From: CSP1-5 sp964558395 | GTDB lineage: Bacteria; Methylomirabilota; Methylomirabilia; Methylomirabilales; CSP1-5 | Length of the DNA stretch: 64,000 bases | NCBI GenBank assembly: GCA_964558395.1 | Contig: CAZLDS010000004.1 | Span: forward strand, 1-64,000 | Reading direction: 5' to 3' | In this document: positions 42,014 to 50,510 of the stretch, in pieces | Layout of the letters: the number at the start of each line of letters is the position of its first letter | Numbering within the stretch: position 1 is the first letter of the stretch | The notes under the pieces: generated by a model | The model's database searches: none | What the model saw: the letters and a program-made list of their open reading frames with translations, nothing else | Told to the model about the DNA's origin: nothing | Position numbers and translations under genes: made by a program

Positions 42014-42513
42014 AGAAACCTCCAATCCAATTAGGAGGGGCTATCTATCTTATAAGAAAGAGGTGTTCGGGTGAGAATCGGGGCGCGACCCTTTTTTCAT
42101 CCCGGGGAAAATCCCGTGCTTTACCTCGGGGAGCACCCAATGAAATCGTAGGAAAATCCTCGAAGAGGGCAATCGCCCCCACTACCTAGTCAGATACTTC
42201 TCGCTTCATCATATATCCATTCGCCCCTGCCCGACGAGCGAGCGATCTCGCTGACCCACACGTGGCTGCCGCCTTGCGGATCTTTGGAAATTCCCATGAA
42301 AGGCCTGTCTGGGATTCAGCACACAAGCATTGGAAGGAAGATGCTTGTCCGGCGGTTGTCTCCCTGGGTATTCCGGGCAATCATGACTCCGAGCTTCACC
42401 TTCACCACCCCCGAGTCAACCACGGGGGCATCGGCGGCTGACACATTACGAAAAACCACACACGTACACTCCTACGTGCAGGAAAGTTGCAGACCCGGAC
42501 GCGCAAAGCCAGC
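42014..42513. other. intergenic stretch with one doubtful ORF
   Basis: About 500 bases between the sigma-54 activator start and the TlpA-like stop. The 5' leader of the activator (42014-42110) has no clear -24/-12 or -35/-10 site. A minus-strand frame at 42190-42459, starting GTG after TAGGAG and crossing a TGA at 42316-42318, is discussed under findings; its composition is not persuasive. No other gene was seen. Confidence 0.4.
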
Positions 42514-43062
42514 CTATTCACCCAGGAGGTGTCCAATCATCGCCTCCATCTCGGCGTATCCTCCCTCACCGATACGCGTGTAACGGATGATCCCCTGCTT
42601 GTCAATGAGGTGAAGGGTAGGCCAGTATCGGGTGCGGTATCGGTTCCATGTGGCAAAGTCGTTGTCGAGGGCGACTGGATACGAGATCCCCAGCTCTTTG
42701 CAGGCTGATGTCACCTTGTCCAGCGGCTTTTCCCAACCAAACTCGGGTGAGTGGATGCCAATGATCGCGAGACCCTGAGGCCCGAATCGTTTATGCCAAT
42801 CCACCAACTGGGGGATTGTGTTCCGACAGTTTATTCACCCGTAGGTCCAAAATTCCAGAAGGATAACCTTTCCGCGAAGATCGGCGAGGCGCACCGGTGC
42901 AGAATTGATCCACACCTGGTTGGTGAGCTCTGGGGCCCGCTGGCCGATCAGTGATGCTTCTACCCACGCCAGCGAGAGCCATACGATCCCCAGCGTGGTG
43001 ACGATAATCCAAGGTTTGAAACGTCTTTGGGTTCTCATCGCTTGCGCTGACAACGGAATCAT
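42514..43062 (-). CDS. TlpA-like thioredoxin-fold protein with UINC (TGA) active site, candidate selenoprotein
   Basis: The frame runs from the ATG at 43062 through one TGA at 42835-42837 to the stop at 42514, 182 residues in all. Residues 1-35 are a membrane anchor (RRFKPWIIVTTLGIVWLSLAW). The thioredoxin domain begins with LRGKVILLEFWTYG, then TGA-I-N-C-RNTIPQLVDWH. Homologues read W-T-Y-x-C-x-N-C there, so TGA stands for the first Cys: U76-I-N-C79. The rest (GLAIIGIHSPEFGWEK, YPVALDNDFATWNRYRTRYWPTLHLIDKQGIIRYTRIGEG) is a full TlpA/DipZ C-terminal fold. It follows ccdA by 74 bases; CcdA would supply electrons. A SECIS-like hairpin follows the TGA. It is very likely a selenoprotein. Confidence 0.82.
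42797..42818 (-). promoter_or_regulatory. candidate bacterial SECIS hairpin in the TlpA-like gene
   Basis: On the minus-strand mRNA, CAATCC pairs perfectly with GGATTG around CCCAGTTGGT. Two more C-G pairs can close an AGTT tetraloop, with G second, 27 bases after the A of the TGA. This is inside the usual 16-37-base window. The C-U mismatch inside the stem is a weak point. The hairpin is coding and consistent with the amino acids needed there (NTIPQLVDWH). Confidence 0.5.
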
Positions 43063-43136
43063 AATCTGTTGCTTCGCTTAACCCATATTAGGCCGGGCGG
43101 GCGAGAAGAGAAAGCCGGAAATCCTCTCGGGAGGTG

Positions 43137-43883
43137 TTAGAGACGCTGAAAGAGCCATTCAGGCGTGAAGTGCAGCGCGAAAGTCGAGAGGAGGGTGAAA
43201 TAGTCCGTCAAAAGCAATACGCCCACTAGGATGAGCAAGAGACCGCTCCCGCGACTCACCCAGGGGAGCAGGCGCGTGAACCGACGGAAGAAGTAGAGGA
43301 ACCGCTCAAAAAGCAGCGCGCTGAGAAAGAAAGGAATGGCGAGCCCCGCGGAGTAGGCCACGAGCAGGAGGATGCCCTGCCCGACGGTCTGGGAGGTGCT
43401 TGCCATGACCAGGATCGAACCGAGAATGGGGCCCACACACGGAATCCATCCGGCGGCAAAGGTCACGCCTACCAGGAAGGCCCCCAGGTAGCCACCGGGT
43501 TGGACCTTCAAGTCCACGTGTCTTTCTCGCATCAGGAACGGGAGGCTGAGCCATCCGGCGATGTGCAGCCCAAACAGAATAACCAACAGCCCACCGATTT
43601 TGCGAATGACGAGCTGATAATCAAACAGGACCTGGCCGAGTGCGGTTGCTGAGGCCCCGAAGGCGATGAATATGCTCGAGAATCCAACAATAAAGGCCAC
43701 GGAATGCGAGAGGAGAAGGCGTCGATTCTTGGCATGAGGAGCTGAGCCTTGCACCTCCTCCACGGAGAGACCACCTACGAAAGCGAGGTAGGAAGGGATG
43801 AGGGGAAAGACACAGGGCGAAAGGAACGAGAGCAGACCTGCCCCCATGGCTACCAAGACCGATACTTGCGCCGCCGCGCTCAT
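43137..43883 (-). CDS. ccdA: cytochrome c biogenesis protein CcdA
   Basis: A 248-residue membrane protein with six hydrophobic segments. The thiol-transfer Cys residues are in LSFLSPCVFPLIPSYLAFVGG (Cys24) and AAGWIPCVGPILGSILVMAS (about Cys148), the two family motifs. It passes electrons from cytoplasmic thioredoxin across the membrane to periplasmic thiol proteins. It lies between the anti-sigma gene and the TlpA-like gene, transcribed with both. GGAGG is 11 bases before the ATG, rather far. Confidence 0.93.
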   Translation of the reverse strand: MSAAAQVSVLVAMGAGLLSFLSPCVFPLIPSYLAFVGGLSVEEVQGSAPHAKNRRLLLSHSVAFIVGFSSIFIAFGASATALGQVLFDYQLVIRKIGGLLVILFGLHIAGWLSLPFLMRERHVDLKVQPGGYLGAFLVGVTFAAGWIPCVGPILGSILVMASTSQTVGQGILLLVAYSAGLAIPFFLSALLFERFLYFFRRFTRLLPWVSRGSGLLLILVGVLLLTDYFTLLSTFALHFTPEWLFQRL

Positions 43884-44082
43884 CTCTTGAAAAATCCTCC
43901 GTCGCTCCGCGTTTCTTTCTCCATCTGATCATAGTAACGGCCGGGACGGCATTTGGCAACGGTCCCCCATCCCCTCGCTTCCCCGCATGCCCACAATCCC
44001 TCGGTGCCCGCGGCTCCCCACGCCGCCGTAACTTTCGGGTCGCGAGGAGGTGTCCTTCGGAGGACCGGCGTGCCAGGTCGAC

Positions 44083-44898
44083 TCAAGGGTGGCTGCCTTC
44101 GGAAAAGACGAGGGCACACTCGACGAGCTCGTCCCAGCCTACATCCGACACCAGCGCGTAAGTCATGTCCCCGCTATCCCAAAGGAGGATGTGTTTTCCC
44201 TGATACGCAGCGCTATAAAAGACCATACCCGATAGCTCCACCTTCTCGAGGCCCTCCAGCGAACCGCCATATCGCGGAAAGGCGAAGAGTGAGATGATGT
44301 TTCGTCCCTTTTCGTACAGGATATACGCCGCCCGATGACCGGCCAGACGCGTGACCCGGCTACCGAGCAGCCGGATCCCCGCAGCGCTATAGTCCGGCAC
44401 CCGGACGCGATGCCCGGTGCGCCCTTGAACCCAGACGGCCACCTGCTGGAGGTTCTCACTGGAAAGCTCTGTGGGGTTTTCGAGGGGGGCGAACTTCATG
44501 TGTTCCATGACCAGTTGAGCGACGAGCGGGTGAAGTGCGGGCGGCAAGCGGGGCGTCGCAATCAGATATCCGAGGAGTCCCCCGAGGAAGATGAGAAGCA
44601 CCGAGGCGGCCAACGCCAACCACGACGCACGCCACCCCCAGCTCGACGTCCGAGCGGACCGCTTCCCTCCCTCGTCCAGCTCCCCAATCCTCGCTCGGAG
44701 CTTCTCCGCGACATGGGGCGGAACTGGTTCCTGAGAAACCGCCCTTCTGAGTTCTTCCCGGAATGCGTGTTCCGCCTCGACAGCCCGCTGGCAGGAAGGG
44801 CACTCCTGAAGATGCCCTTCGACCTCTAACGTCATCGAGGCGTTAAGTTCCCCGTCGCAATACGCTTGAAGAAACCGTGCAACCTCAGGACACCTCAT
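44083..44898 (-). CDS. anti-sigma factor with zinc-binding N-terminus
   Basis: A 271-residue protein from the ATG at 44898 (AAGGAGG six bases upstream). The zf-HC2/ZAS domain (about 1-45) has MRCPEVARFLQAYCDGEL and EGHLQECPSCQRAVEAE (His-x3-Cys-x2-Cys), which binds the sigma factor. One membrane segment (SWLALAASVLLIFLGGLLGYLIA, about 92-114) is followed by a periplasmic domain (about 115-271) holding GRTGHRVRVPDYSAAGIRLLG. The gene directly follows the ECF sigma gene (16-base gap). This is the usual membrane-spanning anti-sigma layout. Confidence 0.9.
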   Translation of the reverse strand: MRCPEVARFLQAYCDGELNASMTLEVEGHLQECPSCQRAVEAEHAFREELRRAVSQEPVPPHVAEKLRARIGELDEGGKRSARTSSWGWRASWLALAASVLLIFLGGLLGYLIATPRLPPALHPLVAQLVMEHMKFAPLENPTELSSENLQQVAVWVQGRTGHRVRVPDYSAAGIRLLGSRVTRLAGHRAAYILYEKGRNIISLFAFPRYGGSLEGLEKVELSGMVFYSAAYQGKHILLWDSGDMTYALVSDVGWDELVECALVFSEGSHP

Positions 44899-44914
44899 CC
44901 GTCCTCCTTCTAAC

Positions 44915-45460
44915 CTATTCGCTCTTCGTGTAGTCCTGAAGAGCGTCTCGCAACGCCTGCCGGCCACGGTACAGCCGCGACATCACGGTCCCGATGGGAC
45001 ACTGGGAGATCTCTGCGATCTCCCGATAGCTACAGCCCTCGAGATCCGCCAGGACCACCGTCAGGCGCAGCTTCGGCGGAAGGGCCGCGATGGCCCGCTG
45101 AATCTCCTCGCCCGTCAACCGGCGAATGAGATCGACCTCGGGAGCCCGGGACATCACGCTCCCGCGCTCCGCCTCCCGGTAGACTCGCTCCTCGTCAAAG
45201 TCGACTCCCTGCGCAGAGGCCTGCCGGATCCGATTAACAAAGAGATTGTGCAAGATGGCAAAGAGCCAAGCCCGACAATCGGTCCCCTGTTGGAACTGAT
45301 GGAAGAAGCGGTATGCCCTGAGGAACGTCTCTTGAAAAAGATCCTCCGCCTCGCTCTTATTTCGCGTGAGCCGCAGGGCCGCGTTGTATATTCGCTGCAT
45401 ATGGACCAGGGCAATCTCCTCAAATTCTTGCCGCCCTGGGTCTCCGCGATCGGGCCCCAT
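44915..45460 (-). CDS. ECF-type RNA polymerase sigma factor
   Basis: A 181-residue protein from the ATG at 45460 (AGGAG six bases upstream; a GTG three bases earlier is possible). Region 2: AALRLTRNKSEAEDLFQETFLRAYRFFHQFQQGTDCRAWLFAILHNLFVNRIRQ. Region 4: RAIAALPPKLRLTVVLADLEGCSYREIAEISQCPIGTVMSRLYRGRQALRDAL. It heads the operon sigma - anti-sigma - ccdA - TlpA-like, which suggests that envelope thiol state is the input or output. The DUF3179 candidate selenoprotein is divergent from it. Confidence 0.93.
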   Translation of the reverse strand: MGPDRGDPGRQEFEEIALVHMQRIYNAALRLTRNKSEAEDLFQETFLRAYRFFHQFQQGTDCRAWLFAILHNLFVNRIRQASAQGVDFDEERVYREAERGSVMSRAPEVDLIRRLTGEEIQRAIAALPPKLRLTVVLADLEGCSYREIAEISQCPIGTVMSRLYRGRQALRDALQDYTKSE

Positions 45461-45713
45461 CACCTGCTCCTGATGAAGGGGGAAAGGGCCCCATTCTCGT
45501 TCACGGGAACAGCCCCACCACCGAGAATATTCCCTTTCCCAGAGAGATGCCCCTTCATCTTCAACAAATCCCCCGCAGCTGTCAACCGGATCGCCGACCC
45601 CTCACGCGCCTTTTCGCCAAAATCAGGGAATAACATGCACCATCACCCTGTTGAACGCATATAAGAAGGACACTTGAGGGAGGGCAACGGAGAAAAGGGA
45701 GTTGGTTCTGGGT
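45461..45713. other. divergent control region, sigma factor/DUF3179
   Basis: About 250 bases between two divergent genes. GGGAATATTCTCGG (about 45520 on the minus strand) and TTGACA (about 45580 on the minus strand) are possible promoter parts, but neither has a convincing partner. No ORF stands out. Confidence 0.35.
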
Positions 45714-46790
45714 ATGAAGCAATATGTCTCGGCTGAACTGTCAGTCCTCGCACTTTTGTGGGTAATTCCTACTCTCGCTGGCCCCCTTCCTTATCAAGGC
45801 AGTCTGATCATCGACGGAGCCCCGGTGATCACCGTCCTCGGCAAAGATGCCATCCCGGCCACCAACCGGCCGGAGTTTATGTCGGTCCAGGAACCCAGTC
45901 CAGACTTCCGGGACGACGAACCGGTTCTGGGGGTACGGCGAGGCACGGTGGCCCGGGCCTATTCCCTCTGGCAACTAAACCACCACGAAATTGTCAACGA
46001 CCAGGTGGGAGATCTCCCACTCGCCATTACGTGGTGACCCCTCTGTTTCACGGGCATCGTGTATGTCCGACCAACATATCAGGGAAAACCACTCACCTTC
46101 GGCGTCAGTGGGATGCTCTGGAAAGACGCCCTCGTCATGTATGATCGGGAGACCGAAACCCTGTGGAGCCACTTTAACGCCAGGGCCATCCACGGGACGC
46201 TCCGGGGGACGGAGCTCAAACCTTACCCTGCGATTCACACAACATGGGGGGAGTGGAAGCAACTCTATCCCAATAGCAAGGTGCTGTCGAAAAGAGCGAC
46301 GCTCGGGGGTATCAGAGGTCCCCATAACGTGTACGCCGGGTATATGGCCGACCCGAATCAGCTCGGGATCTTCGGGACGCGCAATCCGGACCACACCCTG
46401 CCTGGAAAGGAGCACGTCTTTGGCCTCAAGTTCAAGGACGAGAGGGTGGCCTACCCGCTTCAATATCTGCGTCGCTCTCCGCTGGTCCATGACACGGTGG
46501 CTGGCGAACCGGTCCTCGTGGTGTTCATCGCCCGGGAAGCTACGGCAGTCGCCCTATCTCGTCATGTCGGGGGAAAGACCCTGGACTTCGCGCGTCTCCG
46601 TCAAACCGCAAGAAAATGGCTCATTGAGGATACGTTAACTGGGTCCAGATGGAGGGCACTGAATGGTGAAGCGATCGCTGGCCCACTGAAAGGGTCCCGC
46701 GTCACACCACTGCCAGGACACCAGGTCTTTTGGTTCGCGTGGAAGGGGTTCTACCCGCACACGCGTCTGTGGACCGGAAATAAACCTTGA
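45714..46790 (+). CDS. DUF3179 family protein with UPLC (TGA) motif, candidate selenoprotein
   Basis: The frame opens at the ATG at 45714 with a signal peptide (MKQYVSAELSVLALLWVIPT), crosses one TGA at 46035-46037 and closes at 46790: 358 residues. Before the TGA it has HHEIVNDQVGDLPLAITW; after it PLCFTGIVYVRP, then FGVSGMLWKDALVMYDRETETLWSHF. DUF3179 proteins read HEIVND...PVAVTYCPLCNS at this place, so TGA stands for the first Cys of CPLC: U108-P-L-C111. A small hairpin with loop GGCAT follows 12 bases on. Exported; the CPLC pair suggests thiol or metal redox chemistry, but family function is unknown. Confidence 0.82.
46049..46061 (+). promoter_or_regulatory. candidate bacterial SECIS hairpin in the DUF3179 gene
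   Basis: CACG (46049-46052) pairs with CGTG (46058-46061) around GGCAT. The first loop G is 16 bases after the A of the TGA, at the lower limit of known bacterial SECIS spacing, and G is in both first positions. The stem is only four pairs; base pairing could extend with mismatches. Confidence 0.4.
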
Positions 46791-46815
46791 CAATGCCAGT
46801 TGGGGTTACTATGAA
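46787..46815 (+). promoter_or_regulatory. sigma-70-type promoter candidate for the long plus-strand cluster
   Basis: TTGACA (46787-46792) and TATGAA (46810-46815) are 17 bases apart. The -35 box overlaps the stop codon of the DUF3179 gene. It points into the gene train beginning at 46950, 135 bases on. The -35 box is perfect and the -10 moderate. Confidence 0.5.
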
Positions 46816-46949
46816 GGGGGCACTTTTCCCGAACCCGCTCCCCCCGGGAAATCGCTTGCGCTTGCCCCCAGTCCGGGGTGGAGGCACCAATAATCGATGA
46901 GTCCTAGGAGTTCAATCAGGCGTCAAGCCTCGCGCAACTGCCTGTAACC

Positions 46950-47753
46950 ATGCATAGTCCAATCTCAGCCTTTGCAAAAGGGGCCTCCGCGTATCAGGAG
47001 TACCTTGAAAGCCCGCATGGGCGGCTCCGATTGGAGATTATCTGGCATCAATTGTCGGCCTTCATGGCGAAGGCATGGGGACCTAACCGAGAGCCCGTTC
47101 GGGTTCTCGACATCGGCTGTGGGACCGGAGAAGTCGCTCTGCGCCTGGCTGCTCAGGGCCATGCGGTCACCCTCCTCGACTCGGTGGCGGCCATGCTGGA
47201 TCTCGCCAAAGACAAGCTACGGGAGAAAGCACCGCCGCCCATTGCGCCATGCTTTCTCCACGGATCCCTCGAAGAGGCGTCCGATCTGCTCGAAAAGCAA
47301 ACCTTCGATCTTCTCCTGTGCCACACGGTTGTGGAATACCTCCCAAATCCGGAGAGCGCCCTGGGTCCGTTTCGCTCCCTTCTCAACCGAGGGGGATTCC
47401 TCTCCCTGGTCACCCTGAATGATTGGCAAGCGCCAATCCGCCTGGCCGTCCGGGATCGTAAATTCGACCAGGCAAGGGACGCCCTCGCGGCCGAAGAACC
47501 CACAGATTCCCTCTTCGGCATTCCTCGCAAGCGGATGGTCACCCACGAATTGTGCACGCAACTCGAGGCGGTCGGGATCGAGGTGCTCAGTCATGAGGGC
47601 ATCGTGGTCTTCGCAGATTATCTCCCATCCACGGTGCTCAAGGACACTTCTCACTTCGAATCCCTGCTCCGCCTCGAAGTAGAAGCCGCCACTCGTTCTC
47701 CCTTCAAAGAGGTAGCTCGGTACTTCCATCTCTGGGGCAGGCGGACCGGATAA
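46950..47753 (+). CDS. class I SAM-dependent methyltransferase (SmtA/CmoM-like)
   Basis: A 267-residue protein. SAM-binding motif I is VRVLDIGCGTGEVALRLAAQG (near 49-69); TLLDSVAAMLDLAKDKL, FDLLLCHTVVEYLPNPESAL and LLNRGGFLSLVTLNDW follow. The sequence resembles the CmoM/SmtA group, tRNA carboxymethoxyuridine methyltransferases, in its FDLLLCHTVVEY and NRxGFLSL blocks. As the first gene of a glycosyltransferase/radical SAM cluster a metabolite or lipid substrate is also possible. There is no clear ribosome binding site. Confidence 0.85.
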   Translation: MHSPISAFAKGASAYQEYLESPHGRLRLEIIWHQLSAFMAKAWGPNREPVRVLDIGCGTGEVALRLAAQGHAVTLLDSVAAMLDLAKDKLREKAPPPIAPCFLHGSLEEASDLLEKQTFDLLLCHTVVEYLPNPESALGPFRSLLNRGGFLSLVTLNDWQAPIRLAVRDRKFDQARDALAAEEPTDSLFGIPRKRMVTHELCTQLEAVGIEVLSHEGIVVFADYLPSTVLKDTSHFESLLRLEVEAATRSPFKEVARYFHLWGRRTG

Positions 47754-47768
47754 TCAGTTGGACTGCGG

Positions 47769-48446
47769 ATGGGAATCACGGTTATTATTCCGGCACTCAA
47801 TGAAGAAGAGGCAATCGGCACGGTCGTGACCGAAGTCCCCCGCGACCTCGCGAGTGAGATTATCGTTGTAGATAACGGCAGCACGGATCGGACGGCGGAC
47901 ATGGCCAGCGCGGCCGGCGCGAAGGTGATTCGCGAGCCGATGCGAGGGTACGGGGCGGCCTGTCTCGCAGGAGCGATGGCGGCTCACAATGATATCCTCG
48001 TCTTCTTGGACGGTGATCGGAGCGACGATCCGCAAGAAATGCCGGTTGTTCTTGCTCCCCTTCTGGACGGACAAGCTGATCTGGTCATCGGATCGCGTAC
48101 GGCGGGCTTCACCGAGAAAGGAGCGCTGACGTCGCAACAGCGGTTCGGGAACCAACTCGTCACCTGCGTCGTTCGACTCCTGTACGGCATTACCCTGACT
48201 GACATCGGTCCCTTTCGAGCCATCCGGGCGTCAGTCCTGCGAGATCTCGGCATGGAGCACAAGACCTATGGATGGCCTGTGGAGATGGTCGTTAAGGCAG
48301 CCAAGAAAGGCTACCGCGTTATGAATGTTCCGGTCAGCTGTCGGAAGAGAATCGGCGTCTCAAAGGTGGCGGGGACGATGAAAGGCAGCATCCTGGCGGG
48401 CTATCATCTACTGTCGACCACTGTGCGATATGCCTGGAGGAGATAG
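47769..48446 (+). CDS. family 2 glycosyltransferase (dolichyl-phosphate type)
   Basis: A 225-residue GT2 enzyme. GITVIIPALNEEEAIGTVV, IIVVDNGSTDRTADMASAAGAKVIREP and the DXD motif LVFLDGDRSDDP (Asp at about 80-82) are clear. The C-terminal part PFRAIRASVLRDLGMEHKTYGWPVEMVVKAAKKGYRVMNVPVSCRKRIGVSKV matches polyprenyl-phosphate sugar transferases. No membrane segments follow. It overlaps closely with the next gene (five-base gap to a GCG ATG). Confidence 0.92.
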   Translation: MGITVIIPALNEEEAIGTVVTEVPRDLASEIIVVDNGSTDRTADMASAAGAKVIREPMRGYGAACLAGAMAAHNDILVFLDGDRSDDPQEMPVVLAPLLDGQADLVIGSRTAGFTEKGALTSQQRFGNQLVTCVVRLLYGITLTDIGPFRAIRASVLRDLGMEHKTYGWPVEMVVKAAKKGYRVMNVPVSCRKRIGVSKVAGTMKGSILAGYHLLSTTVRYAWRR

Positions 48447-48450
48447 CGCG

Positions 48451-49443
48451 ATGGCATACTCCGTTGGCATCGGTCTCACGAACGAATGCAATTTACGATG
48501 TCCCCATTGCTACCGCCCCGATATGGTGATCGAGCGTCTCACGTTCCGGGAGGTGCAGGAGGTCTGCGAGAGCATTCCGATCCGATCGATGAACCTCGGC
48601 GTGGGAGAGAATGGACTCCACCCGGAATATCAAGCCATCCTCGATTATGTCTGGACGCAGGGCATCAAGACGACCATCACCTCGAACGGACTCAGTATTC
48701 AGGCACTCTCGGACAAGCACGTTAAGCGCTTTCATAGCGTGGAGTTTTCCCTGGACTTCCCCACCGAGCGGGAGCACGACGCCTTTCGGGGGACAGGGAA
48801 CTGGCGCGGCGTCATGGAGGCGATCGCGCGGTGTGCCGACATCGGCCTCTCGGTCACGGTGACTTCGGTCATGATGAGCATCAATTACGAGAAACTGGGC
48901 GATCTCGCCAAGGTGGCCGCCTCGGTCGGGGCCAACCTCCGAGTGAACATCTATCAACCCGCAAAGACGGATCAGTTTACGCTGAGGTACGAGCAATTCT
49001 GGGAAGGATTCAGGCGCCTCTTGGGCGACACACGCCTGGTCGCCACCACCGAGCCTGTCTTAGCCGGAGTCCTGGGACTGGACGGGTTCGACGGTCCGGC
49101 GTGTGGCCGTTCCACGGTTCGGGTGGCCCCCGACGGTCGAATCCTTCCCTGCACGTACTGGCCGAAGAGTCGTCTGACCCTTGCCGACCTGAAAGCCCTC
49201 GGCGAAGACATCGTGCAGGCACCGGAGTTCCTCGAGGCCCGGCAGGTTCCCCCAGCGTGCGCGGGGTGTCCGTGTCGGGGTGGCTGCGCGGGCAGGCGCG
49301 CCGTGCTCGGTAACCTCCATGGATCTGATCCCTACTGCCCCTTTGTGAGGGGTGATCGACTCATGATCGAATGGGAGCAGGCAACAGGGCAGGATCTCCC
49401 CAAGGTGGGAAGCGCCTGCACCACGGTCGTGTCAGCACTGTAG
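48451..49443 (+). CDS. radical SAM/SPASM protein
   Basis: A 330-residue protein from the ATG at 48451. Radical SAM cluster motif CNLRCPHC (Cys13, Cys17, Cys20), then SMNLGVGENGLHPEYQAILDYV, TTITSNGLSIQAL and VEFSLDFPTEREHDAFRGTG. The C-terminal SPASM-like region has several Cys: ACGRSTVRVAPDGRILPCTYWPK, PPACAGCPCRGGCAGRRAV, DPYCPF, enough for one or two auxiliary [4Fe-4S] clusters. Peptide or lipid modification is typical, but no precursor peptide was found. The following gene is a second radical SAM protein. Confidence 0.9.
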   Translation: MAYSVGIGLTNECNLRCPHCYRPDMVIERLTFREVQEVCESIPIRSMNLGVGENGLHPEYQAILDYVWTQGIKTTITSNGLSIQALSDKHVKRFHSVEFSLDFPTEREHDAFRGTGNWRGVMEAIARCADIGLSVTVTSVMMSINYEKLGDLAKVAASVGANLRVNIYQPAKTDQFTLRYEQFWEGFRRLLGDTRLVATTEPVLAGVLGLDGFDGPACGRSTVRVAPDGRILPCTYWPKSRLTLADLKALGEDIVQAPEFLEARQVPPACAGCPCRGGCAGRRAVLGNLHGSDPYCPFVRGDRLMIEWEQATGQDLPKVGSACTTVVSAL

Positions 49444-49473
49444 AGGCGTTTCGCGAGCGATGAGGACTGAGCG

Positions 49474-50493
49474 ATGAGCGATGAGATGAACCACTCGAAG
49501 CGTCTTCCGGTCGCGGCCGAATTACCCCGCACCCTCTATCTGGAGACGACCAATCGCTGTAACTCGAAATGCCAGACGTGCGTCCGGACTTTTCTCACCC
49601 TTGAGCCGCCCAAGGACCTCACCCTGGCCGAGCTGAAGAGCATCGTGGACCAATTCCCAGTCTTGGAACGGGTCGTTCTCCACGGGGTTGGCGAGCCGCT
49701 GTTGAATCGAGAGCTTTTCGAAATGATCGCATACGTGAAGGCCCGGGGCGCAACGGTCCTGTTCAACTCCGATGCCATCAGCCTCACCCCAAAGCGCGCC
49801 CAACAGCTCATCGACAGCCGCCTGGATGAATTGCGCGTCTCCATGGACGGGGCGACCCGCGAAACGTATGACAAAATTCGCGGCGTTGACCAGTTCGACC
49901 GGGTCGTGGGAAATGTCAGTCATCTGCTCGACCTGCAGCGGAAGCTCAAGAGAGAGACCCCCCGCGTCTCCCTCTGGTTTACCGCCATGAAGGCCAATCT
50001 CCATGAGCTCCCGGCATTCGTGCGACTGGCCGCCAGGATTGGAGTCCCGGAGGTCTACGTCCAGCGCCTCGTATATAACGGCCACGGGATCGCTGTGGCC
50101 GACCAGTCGCTTCACCGGGCGATGCACGAGCGGGAGCAAAAGTTGATCGCAGAGGCAGATGAGTTAGCGCGGACTTTCCAAATCGCCTTCAAGGCCTCAG
50201 GCTTGACCACGCCCATGGAAAGTCTCCAAGGAACGGAACTCGGTAAACGGCCCTGGTCCGGCTGCCACCGTCCCTGGACGCTGAGCTACGTAACGGCAAA
50301 CGGCAACGTGCTCCCCTGCTGCCTCGCCCCTTGGACGGCGAAAAACTACCGGGGGGCCCTCTTGGGCAATGCCTTCACGGACGATTTTTCGCGCATCTGG
50401 AACGGGGAACAATACCGGCAGTTCAGAGAGACGTTCGAGAGCGACGTCCCTCCAGATCCCTGCCACGGGTGCGGACTGCTCTGGAGTTATTAA
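49474..50493 (+). CDS. radical SAM/SPASM protein
   Basis: A 339-residue protein with CNSKCQTC (Cys28, Cys32, Cys35), LERVVLHGVGEPLLNRELFEMI, FNSDAISLTPKRAQQLIDSRLDELRVSMDGATRETYDKIRG, and a SPASM-like end SGCHRPWTLSYVTANGNVLPCCLAPW and DPCHGCGLLWSY. The pattern is that of radical SAM oxidoreductases acting in surface polysaccharide or peptide clusters. It is not a close copy of the preceding gene. No precursor peptide or other RiPP hallmark was found. Confidence 0.9.
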   Translation: MSDEMNHSKRLPVAAELPRTLYLETTNRCNSKCQTCVRTFLTLEPPKDLTLAELKSIVDQFPVLERVVLHGVGEPLLNRELFEMIAYVKARGATVLFNSDAISLTPKRAQQLIDSRLDELRVSMDGATRETYDKIRGVDQFDRVVGNVSHLLDLQRKLKRETPRVSLWFTAMKANLHELPAFVRLAARIGVPEVYVQRLVYNGHGIAVADQSLHRAMHEREQKLIAEADELARTFQIAFKASGLTTPMESLQGTELGKRPWSGCHRPWTLSYVTANGNVLPCCLAPWTAKNYRGALLGNAFTDDFSRIWNGEQYRQFRETFESDVPPDPCHGCGLLWSY

Positions 50494-50510
50494 GGCCCAA
50501 GGAGGCAAGG

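Noticed and set aside
42284..42583. 99-codon plus-strand frame between the activator and the TlpA-like gene
   Set aside because: No ribosome site, it overlaps the 3' end of the TlpA-like gene, and its composition is not protein-like.
46811..46900. A 29-codon ORF (MKGALFPNPLPPGNRLRLPP...) as a possible precursor peptide for the radical SAM proteins
   Set aside because: No ribosome binding site, it overlaps the likely -10 box, and it has no leader/core features.
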